From Membranipora membranacea (lineage: Eukaryota; Bryozoa; Gymnolaemata; Cheilostomatida; Membraniporidae): DNA of 64,000 nucleotides. Below are positions 55,259 through 64,000 of this stretch, piece by piece. The position numbers and the translations under genes were made by a program. Where the stretch lies: assembly GCA_914767715.1 (NCBI GenBank), contig OU612066.1, positions 35,810,283 to 35,874,282 of the forward strand, read 5' to 3'. Below the pieces are notes generated by a model. That model saw only the letters and a program-made list of their open reading frames with translations. It had not been told where the DNA came from and made no database searches. Position 1 is the first letter of the stretch, and every line of letters starts with the position of its first letter.

Positions 55259-57388
55259 AGTTATTCCATATTGTTTTACTGAATAAAACTAATTAACCGA
55301 GCTAAATTGTATTTCTGACCCAACGCCAAAATTGAAATAAATTGATAAAGCCCATTTTCCAAAAAATGGACATAAGAAACTGGTAATTATTTTACTGACT
55401 GCTCAATAATATGGCGCCTCATTAGCCTTACTGGAGAACAGAAGACATCTTATCTTGGGAATATTATTCTTATTATACTTAGGAAGAATTCTGGCCACTT
55501 GGAATCTGTGACAAACTACTTCAAATGCAGAAACTGACAGTACTGTAAACTAGGAATCGCTATTGATTTTTAGCTGTCAAATTTCACAACTACCAACAAT
55601 CTAAATAATTTCTTTAGCTCACACTTGTTACAAGCTTTTGTCAACAAATAAACATAAAGAAATGTGACAAGCACCTGTACGGTCACAGAGATGACAGCCT
55701 CAACCTTACGCCTGCTTGCCACGCAACTCAGCTTTCTCTCAAAGGCACTTTTGTTTCCTTATAAAAAGAATGGCATCTATAAGCTAAAGATAAAACAGTG
55801 CAGCGTTATTGAAGGCTTAATAAAACCCGGGAGCCAGGTCACTGATGACGCCTCCCAAATTCAACTTCCCTCATACCTTTGTTTTAGTGATTATTCAGCT
55901 GCTCAATTAAGCAAACAAACTCAGATTAAAGCATTAAGAGCGTAAACAAACTACTAATCCTAGCTGCCTCGGGTACAACCGAAGTCAGCGGGTCTAAATA
56001 AAGATTAAAATACCTCACACATACCTAGCTGTGAACAGTGAATTAGTGCTGCCTCTGTGAGCATACAGCTTATCCTGCTGTGTGATAACAGGTGAAGTGG
56101 GGATAACATTCCAAAGCAGCTTTTGTAGGAACTAATGCACACATAAAAACTGAAACTGTAAGAATGCTAAGAGCCCTTGAGATTTTAGATAAATCCGGTT
56201 TCCAAAATTTTAGATACCGGTAATGGACTGCGTGAGTCAACAACCTTATAAATGTTATATCAAACCTAACTGGACGATATGAATGAGCGCTGGAAGCCTC
56301 TGTATGCTGGAGTATATCAGATTTATGCCTAGCTGATTCGCACACGAAGACAACAAACATCCTTCGCTACCATTGATCTAAGTTCTCTCTGGTCTGAGTG
56401 CATGGAAGGTCATAATGTTGATCTTAATTGCACCACTGTTTCCAATTGTCCATCTTCTTATGTAAAAAAAACCAAATAAAAGCACCCATGTTTGCGTAAA
56501 AGAACAGTTGCAAAGAATGGTTTCTAAAATTAAGCAATACCTTAGTGGATGATGACTGTGATGATAGACTCAAGGGCCAGGACCCCTTTAGCAGAAAAGT
56601 ACCTGCTAGGGCCAAGATTCTCTTTGCAGGAATGTTGGGCCTATGCTGACTCCAAATAAGGTGACAAGAAACTGGGTGTTGTACAAAAATACAACACATG
56701 CTAGATCTTGACCCTTGAATTCAAAGATGAATAAATGCACTACTTCTTTGGTGAGGGAAAAAGTTAGACATGGTGACCCAAGTTTTGTGCTGAGCTTGAT
56801 AAAGAAATAAGATCACAAAGCTGCAGGGTAAGAAGAGGGATTAGTTCTCTCACTGGCTGATTAGCATCCACTAGAGGGAACATATTAACGTCTGGCTGAT
56901 TTTTACTGCACTCGGAATCATACAGAATTCAAATGAAAAACAGTTGATTTGTGATGGAATGTTATAGCTGAAATAATGAAATATCTCAATGAAAACCTTT
57001 TTCAAGGAAAGGTGTGATAACCACTAAAATCTTTACAGACAGTCAACCTTTGCTTGACACTGGCCTAAATTGCAGGTGACCCAAGATATCATAGATATTA
57101 ACCAAATTCATCAGGTCACGTAGTGCAGTTATCTTTGTACATCTCCGGTCAGCATTTTCACATAAAGTGTAAACAAACGTTCCCAAAATCAATGTTGTTT
57201 ATTATGCAATAAATCATGAAATGCCCACATCTTTGTAAGACGAACAATTATTGGATATAACTAGATCAGCAAAGACAATTGTGCAGAGCTAATCCTTGAT
57301 CCAGCTGGTCACTTTAGGCCTGGTAAGGTCATCCAGTCTGACTGGTTTAAACTTAAAGAGGTTGAAGGGTGCGGAATTATGTTAAAGA

Positions 57389-57588
57389 GGACCCCTGCAT
57401 TGCGCCACACAGTGTTGTTTTCTCACTGGTAGTCAGATAACGAATATTACCAAAGATGGTAAATAAATGTCAAGACCACCATTATTATTTATGAGTGGTT
57501 GTCCTGATATGTATTTACCATCTTTGGTATTATTCGTTATTCGACTACCAGTGAGAAAACATCACTATGTGGCACAATGCAGGGGTCC
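57389..57588. mobile_element. 200-bp fold-back MITE
   Basis: Ends GGACCCCTGCATTG and CAATGCAGGGGTCC are exact complements. The arms run inward for about 75 bp each with few mismatches (TTTTCTCACTGGTAGTC / GACTACCAGTGAGAAAA; TTACCAAAGATGGTAAATA / TATTTACCATCTTTGGTA), leaving a centre of about 45 bp. There is no coding capacity. It is unrelated to the receptor-cluster elements. Confidence 0.9.
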
Positions 57589-58633
57589 AGCAGCAGTACA
57601 ATCTACGTCAGGAGTTGCCCTCTTCCAATTCAAAGGAAGACAAGTCCTTGAAAACAATATTCACTGAACAGTTGTTTCATGCAGGGAGTTTGGGACCTAA
57701 CTCCATGCTAGAAATTTGGTTTGAATCATAAAATTGATAACAAACCGAGACAGGCAACTACTATTTTCAGGTAACTTTACTACACTGAATTGTTTGGCAG
57801 CCATAGTGTTATCCTTGATTTGCTGTCCACAGCCATGTTTTTTTTAGATTTATCAGCTTGTTTATTTTCACCTAGAAATCTTTAAAGTGACAGTCCTACT
57901 AGGCCATGTTTGGTATGGTTTTTTACAAGATCGCAGGCTGAAAAGTCATTAGGGCTTATGTAATAAAACAGCCTGTGAACCTTATTGCAGTAAAACTGCT
58001 GCAAAGTCTGAAAATTGGGATCACAGTGATTAATTGCCTCCCCCTGACCACTATGAGCCTTGCTAAAATAATTGAAAAAAAAACTAATTGCTATTTTCCA
58101 TAATTTTCTTTTTTTTATTTGCCGTATGAACTCACAATATTTGATTTACTGGGGCAGCATATCCACTTTTTTTAATAGGACTGTCACTTTAACGGAAAGA
58201 CATCAAATGAACTCAATAATCTACACCGATATCAGTTGAATCCCTATTTGGTACCCTCGTGAGCTTATCTTGTGGGGTTAATTTAGGCCCTGTAGTTTGC
58301 TTGACTTTACCAGGTACTACTTCATCAATGTGGTTAACATTGTATCTATTTTGATTCATTTTAGAACTTGTGTATTTTATAACTGGTATATTTTGTGTTG
58401 AATGTGTAGCCTAGACTGACTTGGATTACAAGACATGAACCAACTCCTTGCTTGTACTACGAAGAAATTAACTACATGGCTACACAAACAATCAAGTTGT
58501 CCAGGGGTCATTGAGCACTATGGGTGTCAATCATTGGTTCTCTGGAGAGTACGTTCTTGTGTGAGACAAGAAAACTGTTACACTGGCTTGCCTAAATAAC
58601 ACAATGATCTCAACTTGGGTTTTATGTGTTTTT

Positions 58634-58639
58634 TTTATT
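58634..58639 (-). terminator. Poly(A) signal AATAAA of RPL27A
   Basis: AATAAA on the minus strand about 30 nt after the stop codon, which gives the very short 3' UTR typical of ribosomal protein mRNAs. Confidence 0.8.
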
Positions 58640-58667
58640 GATGGAAATATACACATATTTCTATAAT

Positions 58668-60905
58668 TTATGGGACAAGTACACAAGCTCCGCCTACAGA
58701 CTTGATTTTCTCCTCAGCACCTTTGCTGAAGAACTTAGCTTTGACAATGACTGGTTGTTCTGGTAGTGTTCCCTTTCCGAGAACTTTGTAGAATCCCTGC
58801 AAGAGTAAAACAAAGATATATTTACTTACATGTACTAGTGGGAAACACGAGGAAAAGTTTTGGTATTGTTTGGGCCAGCTTCGTCAAAAGCCCTACTTCT
58901 TGAGGATCGCCAGCCACAAACAAGAACAAAATGATGGCAAATCCCTAGCAGCAATGTGATTAACCAATGATTGTGAAAGGTGCATTTCACAATGATGAGA
59001 AGTCTGTTCAATTCTACACAAAGTTGCATCTACAAATATATGACTTTAGTTTTCAGCTGAGCAATTTGTATCAATTTTGTTTGATGAAATTAAAAATTTG
59101 GTTTCTTCCATTCAAGAAGAAAAAACATATGTAAAATTTGTTTTGCGTGTCAATCCTTCCTCTCTGATACCCTATGTAGGGAATAAACAACCAGCTTAGT
59201 TGGGTCAGGGAACAAGTTGATGCACTTCTTCTTATGAGTAAAACAAAACTAATAATATATTTGCTGTCAGTCTAGGTAGACGATGACTGCACTGAGGCAT
59301 AGGAAGAGGTTTATAGTGACGACTAGGTTTCCATGTCATTAGTGCCACTTTTCAACCACTGACAGCTTTAACCCAGCGTTAAGATAGCGCTACAAGGCCG
59401 GAGCTGCAGTGGTTGATGACAGCATCCTCCTGTATAGAGCTATACCATACAGGAGGGTTCTTTAATCTGCATGCACGATGGTGTTGTACATACAGAAGAC
59501 CTCCATTATTTATAGTCCTGATCCGAAGGGACTTTCAGCAAACATTGAGTACTTACAGCTCTGACACAGTCGATGACTGGTGCTTTGTCCTTGCCGAGCT
59601 TATCCTTGGTCTCTTGTGGTACAAGAGTCCAGATCTTATCAATGTTGATGGTTGGGCAGTAAGCACGGGCTGCATATATGTGGAAGTTCCTCATACCGAC
59701 CTTACCGAAGTATCCTGGATGGCTATAATACAAAAGTGGAATTGTATCAGAAATCAGTGAAAATAACAAGGTTACCAATAAATTACTGATCGATAGAAGT
59801 AACAAATATTTATTCAGGCATTTCCAATTACAATTCATCGTCAAGCATTCCGAGACTTATCTTCAAAATTTAATCTCAAATAAAGGCTTTCGCACAAGAT
59901 TTTGGAATACAGATAAATGTTTGGCACTTGCTATACTTATTGTAATGTGTCAAATGCTCATCATTATTATTCATCACACGTATACTGAATGAAAAAGTCA
60001 AAACAATGGTAAATATTTGTTAGTTTAGTTAGGGTAGCATTGAGTGACTATTTCGGCCAGTCATAACGTCGCTGCCTTCTCTTCTAAGGTACATGTCCGG
60101 CTGGAATTTATAAGCTTGATGGTTGCTAAAGTACATTTGTTCTATGAAGTCAACAGGGTCAACATACATTACTACATTGTAGTTGTTATATGCAGAGATT
60201 CTCTCCTTTGCATTTGCAAATGATTACTGAGGACTCAACTAAAGTTGATTTTGGTTATGGGTCAGCATATCCATAGTCATGCAAACAGTCACTTACTATT
60301 TGTCAAAGTGAATTCTGTGATGGGTGAGACCTCCAGCATTTCCGCGACCTCCGGGATGTTTTCTGTGCTTACCGATACGTCCCTTACCGTGGCTCACATG
60401 TCCACGCAGTTTCCTGGTCTTACAAAACCTGGAAGGCTGCAATCAAAGAGAATATAAAATATGATATAAATGCATGAATGGTTATGGTAACAGGGTCAAC
60501 AAACATACACACATTACTACTACTTTGTAATTACTAATTGTGTATTCAGAGACTCTTTCCTTAGCATTTGAAGTTGTTAGAGTTTACTATCCAGCAGCAT
60601 CACTACATTGATTGCTTATCAATAAACAATTGCATATTAACTGTAAGAAAATATTTCATTCGAAATGAAATTGCAGAAACCTAGTGATAAATAGGAAGAA
60701 ATTCTGTTGAGTTTCAGTGCAGGACTTAATATCAATATCTCTGGCCTCACACTTAATTCAGTTATGAAAAATGTGAGGTTATGAGAAGTAGGACAGCTGA
60801 CATGAGATATCATGTGATAGAGATGCCTTTAATATATCTAGTATATATGATGGATCAGGATAAATATTACAAACTTTGAGAACATGAATTACTGATACCC
60901 ACCAT
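58668..60905 (-). CDS. RPL27A: 60S ribosomal protein L27a (uL15), 145 aa, four exons
   Basis: Coding exons in transcript order are 60905-60903 (the ATG alone), 60436-60297, 59722-59557 and 58796-58668; 438 nt in frame. The protein is a structural component of the large ribosomal subunit in the cytoplasm. Diagnostic stretches are [57 protein letters not shown] and [12 protein letters not shown], ending [15 protein letters not shown]. Length is close to the mammalian protein (148 aa). The start codon sits directly against the first splice donor (ATG|GTGGGT), as is common in ribosomal protein genes. Upstream lies a pyrimidine tract fit for a 5'TOP start. The promoter is shared with RMND5. Confidence 0.98.
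59427..59457. repeat. Hairpin in RPL27A intron 3
   Basis: CCTCCTGTAT and ATACAGGAGG surround a loop of about 11 bases in the intron between the last two exons. It may be a remnant of an element or a structured intronic RNA; nothing further can be said. Confidence 0.5.
60147..60235 (-). ncRNA. Candidate intronic RNA in RPL27A intron 2, paralogous to one in intron 1
   Basis: This stretch resembles 60491-60585 in the neighbouring intron. On the minus strand both contain AAATGCNAAGGANAGANTCTCT and, about 45-60 nt later, TTGACCCTGTT. Ribosomal protein gene introns often carry snoRNAs that spread between introns of the same host. I could not fit clear C/D or H/ACA boxes here, so the RNA call is an inference from the duplication and host alone. 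Confidence 0.25.
60491..60585 (-). ncRNA. Candidate intronic snoRNA-like segment in RPL27A intron 1
   Basis: Paralogue of 60147-60235. Beside it, on the minus strand, lies GTGATGC (close to a C box) near 60605, then CTGA (D box) about 55 nt later, with TGTA/TACA flanks that could form a short terminal stem. This is weak support for a box C/D RNA. The alternative is a duplicated piece of intron without function. Confidence 0.25.
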
Positions 60906-61201
60906 CTTGATTGATGACGTCAAAAAAGAGAGATGGATGGCCTTCAATAATTGACATCAGCAAAATTCCTTCACATCAGGGTAAGTGTGGGCTCATTGCC
61001 ATTAACCATCTACAAAATCAGAGCAATATTTAGAAACTTAGGTTACAAAACTTGACCTGATATAATCTGACCAATTATAATCTATATCATAAAGGAGTAC
61101 GTCACAACCCGCATAAAAATTAATAACAAAGATCTGAGAAATTTATATTTTGTGTTTTTTGAATACTTTTTGTATTACAAATTTGAAAATAAGACAGAAC
61201 A
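60906..61201. promoter_or_regulatory. Bidirectional promoter region, RPL27A (-) / RMND5 (+)
   Basis: The two start codons are 296 bp apart in divergent orientation. Near the RPL27A start there is a full palindromic CRE, TGACGTCA (60915-60922). Next to it, on the minus strand, CATCTCTCTTTTTT (about 60923-60936) is a pyrimidine run suitable as a 5'TOP transcription start. The RMND5 side is A+T-rich without a recognised element. Confidence 0.6.
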
Positions 61202-63411
61202 ATGCAGTCAGAATTGGAGTGCTGCTCCATGGTGGACAATGAGCTACAGAAGGTGCTGTCTAGGTTTGAATCTGTTAACTCTCACAGCCAAGAGACACTT
61301 GATAATGCAATAAAAACTCTGGAGAATATTCAACAGGAATTGCAGCAGAGAAATTTTCAGCAGCACCAGCTACAAAATTACCAGCAGGAGTTTGATACTC
61401 CCTCTCAAACAGATGATCTCATAGCATCCACAGGTCTGAAATTTTGTTTCATCATAATTTAACTTGATATTATCATAGTATTAGCTGTAGCTATTAGCTG
61501 TCTAGTATAAGCATTGATGTGAGTGTGTGTAAACTGGTCACATGAAATGATACATACATTATTGCTAGAGTGAAATGTCACTTCTATACTGACTGCTGGT
61601 ATATTCATAGCTGCTAGTAGCATTTGTTGTAAAGACAAAGGGGTGTTTGGTAATATATTACAAAGGCAATACCCTTAAATTAGAGTGGCATCAGAATATA
61701 TTATTAGGGCGGGTATGGATGATTCCAATCCTTGAGGCCCAAATGACAAGGTTGTTATTCTTGCTTATGCATGCTATGATTCTATCGTCCTTATTGTTTT
61801 ATTCAGCAGACACCTCAATACCCCTTAGTCAGATCCAAAAAGGGGTTATACTGGATGCCGCAAAAAAAGTGAAAGAAATATCTAAGTCTGTCTCTAGTCA
61901 ACACAAAGATATGCATTCATTAGTATCTAAAGTGGGCAAATCAATAGACAAGGTACGTATGTAAATCAAATTCCTATTTGTATCATTGTGATCATCTCCC
62001 TTGGGGTGTGGAAGCTGCTCTATCCTGAAGGGTGTAAGTGTGTGCTGTTTAGTCATAAAAGCACCTACTTAGAAGGCTAAGCTACTGGTATAGTATGTGA
62101 GTATAGTATAGTGTGTTGCACAAAACAAATGAGGGTGAGTACATAAGATAAATTGTACACACTGCACCCTGCCTTACTAGTCCACCAAATTGGGAGAGGC
62201 CTGATCAACTTCTACTTTTATAGCTCCTGATCTTTTTGAATGTGTTCGGGAGGCCATTTGCCAAAATCATATGATGTTTGCCTATAATTTGTTCTTTTTG
62301 CCACATTTCAACCTATGATGTGACTAAGTCAGGCAATTGGGTTAAACATCTAGGACTATAGATAGAAGTTTGTTTGCAGAGTTGAAGTTATCCCGTCATG
62401 TTTTCAGAATTTCATATCGGATTATTCGTCAGTAGCTCGTGATTTTGATGACGAGCGGAAGACTGCAATGTTAAATGAGGTGATCTGTGAGCACTTCTTA
62501 CGACAAGGCAGACTAAATATAGCAGAGAATATTATAGAGGTCAGTTATAGAGGTTACAAATGTCATGTCCATTTTCGTGTTGATATATAGGTTAGATAAG
62601 GTGCGTTGTTGCCCATGAAACCTTGATTTCAATGGTGCAACAAGGGTTAGGCATCTTTTTTCAAGTTGCTAATGTAAATTCCCATGTTGCTGCGCACTTT
62701 GGTAAAAAACCCCTGCTGGTTTTTAGACTGCAAAAGGCTCTAGTTGATGCCCAAATGCAGCACCTTTGGCTGTCCAACATTGTATGGCTTGGTGTTCACA
62801 TCTCAAATTTGAGACACTTTTCCTTTTGTGTATTTTAGGCAGGTGATGTTCCAACCTCAATCAATCCTACATCCTTTTTAATTTTTCAGGAAAGTGGTTT
62901 GGACCTAAATGAAGAAATCAAACTACCTTTTCTAGAGATGCACGACATAGTGGAAGGTTTGAAACAGAAGAATCTCGCTCCAGCATTGAGGTGGGCTTAA
63001 TCTGTTCATCAAACTTACCAAGAATTTTACAGCGGAAAACTCTCCTCAGCTTTTCTCAACCAATCAAATTTTCTTCTATATATAGATATAATATAATACT
63101 CAAATTACAGAACAGTTGATGACTTCATGATGCTTCAATTGATATGATGAAATGATATTGGCCATATTTTGTTTCCACAAGCTGTGGCTACAATGTTTTC
63201 TCCTCGCTGCATGTTTATTCATTGTTGCTTTCGTATTACAGCTGGGCGGAGCGTAATCATGAATCACTTGATGAAATTAACAGCACTCTAGAATTCAGTC
63301 TGACTAGAATGAATTTTCTCATGATACTCAATACTCGCACTAAAGAGAGCAGAATGGATGCATTATATTACTCAAAATGTTTCCAGAAGTTTGCTGGAAA
63401 ACATCCAAGAG
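61202..63411 (+). CDS. RMND5 (GID2) CTLH-complex E3 subunit, N-terminal 260 residues; continues past the window
   Basis: Exons are 61202-61433, 61807-61952, 62408-62539, 62890-62990 and 63242-63411 (or reading on to a stop at 63446). The product is the RMND5A/B-type RING subunit of the GID/CTLH ubiquitin ligase. Matches to the family: an N-terminal helical region with DNELQKVLSRF, KDMHSLVSKVGKSIDKNF, a LisH motif (LNEVICEHFLRQGRLNIAEN, about 141-160) and a CTLH domain (PFLEMHDIVEGL, then LAPALSWAERN and LEFSLTRMNFL). The CRA and degenerate RING domains expected next are not in the window. An alternative start, MVDNELQK, is nine codons in. Exon 2 has a tandem CAGCAG acceptor (61807 or 61810) adding or dropping one Ala. 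The last donor (AGAG|GTTTGT) is weak. Human RMND5A has 391 residues. Confidence 0.92.
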
Positions 63412-63449
63412 GTTTGTCGTCTTATCTATCTTCAGTGTCAGCCTAAAAT

Positions 63450-63477
63450 AATAAACATGTTGTTCATGAAAAATAAA
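63450..63477 (+). terminator. Tandem AATAAA signals just after RMND5 exon 5
   Basis: AATAAA at 63450 and again near 63472, only a few bases after an in-frame TAA at 63444-63446 that is reached if the weak donor at 63412 is not used. This arrangement would permit intronic polyadenylation and a truncated protein. Confidence 0.4.
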
Positions 63478-63741
63478 TATATATGAGCATGTTCAAACAT
63501 ATGCATATATGCGATCAACCAATAATGAGCGTTTATATTTTCTGTATGTACAAAAGGTAACATGAAAAGTTATATGGTTAGAGAAAGCATAATTTAAGTG
63601 CTTGAACTCTGCTAAGGTCATTATACTCTGTTATCAACCATTGACCGACAAATACAGTGGGTGATAATGTAATGACACCTCTAGCTACCTAGACAGAGTT
63701 TCAACACTTCAGCGAGAGGAGGTACCAAGTATCAGTCAAAT

Positions 63742-63808
63742 ACTAGCTACTGTGCATTAACTGTGTTGGAAGTTATCACCCCAACACAGCTAATGCACAG
63801 TAGCTAGT
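63742..63808. mobile_element. 67-bp hairpin element with direct flanking repeat
   Basis: ACTAGCTACTGTGCATTAAC / GTTAGCTGTGTTGG-type arms of 28 bp are inverted around an 11-base centre, with one or two mismatches. AGTCAAATAC flanks it on both sides, partly overlapping the ends, and looks like a target-site duplication of about 8-9 bp. It differs in sequence from the hairpins of the receptor cluster. Confidence 0.75.
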
Positions 63809-64000
63809 CAAATACATGCTGCCTTTGGCTCATCCAAACAGAGTTCATTCAACAGCCCTATAAAGTCTCCCTTGATAGACCTGCTAAGTCCCTCGTTTTA
63901 ATGTGAAACTAACCAGAGCTTTTGATCAGACATAATAAATTAGTGAGTTGATGTATTTGGACAAAAACAACGGATAACTTCATAAGATGCCCAGATAATT

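Larger units (their letters stand above)
54860..58667. other. Spacer between the class C receptor 5' end and RPL27A 3' end
   Basis: About 3.8 kb with no coding exon I can support on either strand. It is where any ectodomain of the class C receptor would have to be, and I see no flytrap-like exon. It contains a (CT)n tract at 54899-54913, a 28-bp perfect palindrome at 55229-55258, and a 200-bp fold-back element at 57389-57588. Confidence 0.55.
63412..64000. other. Presumed intron of RMND5, right edge
   Basis: No further RMND5 exon was recognised before the window ends. It contains the tandem AATAAA signals and a 67-bp fold-back element at 63742-63808. Confidence 0.5.

Noticed and set aside
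56070-56360. Minus-strand frame considered as an ectodomain exon of the class C receptor
   Set aside because: No flytrap-like sequence, no suitable acceptor and donor pair, and no phase match to the TM1 exon.

Overview
The window is nuclear DNA from an animal. Every recognisable gene is split by GT-AG introns, flanks are A+T-rich, poly(A) signals follow several stop codons, and the families are metazoan: a TASK-type two-pore potassium channel, a KSR-like kinase, a class C GPCR, class A-like GPCRs, RPL27A and RMND5. I could not place the species. Moderate introns, compact spacing and divergent orphan GPCRs point to an invertebrate, possibly an early-branching one.

Layout. 1-5284: no gene seen; a 4-copy minisatellite lies at 940-1178. 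5285-9779 (+): a seven-exon gene for an unrecognised 386-aa protein. 10629-12385 (-): a three-exon leucine-rich-repeat protein, convergent with it. 14417-23904 (-): a KSR-like pseudokinase gene of at least ten coding exons, with a degenerate pentapeptide-repeat-like sequence in its last intron on the other strand. 28038-33713 (-): a two-exon TASK channel. 36196-46397 (+): three tandem copies of an orphan 7TM receptor gene, of which only the third looks intact. Copies 1/2 and 2/3 are separated by duplicated 3' fragments of the next gene. 46873-54859 (-): that next gene, a seven-exon GABA-B/GPR156-like class C receptor with no Venus-flytrap domain found. 58668-60905 (-): RPL27A. 61202 to beyond the window (+): RMND5 (GID2 homologue), head-to-head with RPL27A over 296 bp.

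Functionally the window mixes membrane signalling (potassium channel, two receptor families, MAPK-scaffold-like pseudokinase) with housekeeping genes (ribosomal protein, CTLH/GID ubiquitin ligase subunit). Nothing suggests an operon. Splice phases were checked by hand across every junction reported. The four gene models on the - strand, the seven-exon + gene and receptor copy 3 all stay in frame to a stop.

The points most worth a second look are these. The pseudokinase has lost the VAIK lysine, the HRD aspartate and the DFG aspartate. The three-copy receptor array preserves the structure of its own duplication, with short hairpin elements present in one copy and absent, with matching target-site duplications, in another. 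The class C receptor appears to lack a ligand-binding ectodomain. A 13 x 15-nt tract reads like a pentapeptide-repeat relic.
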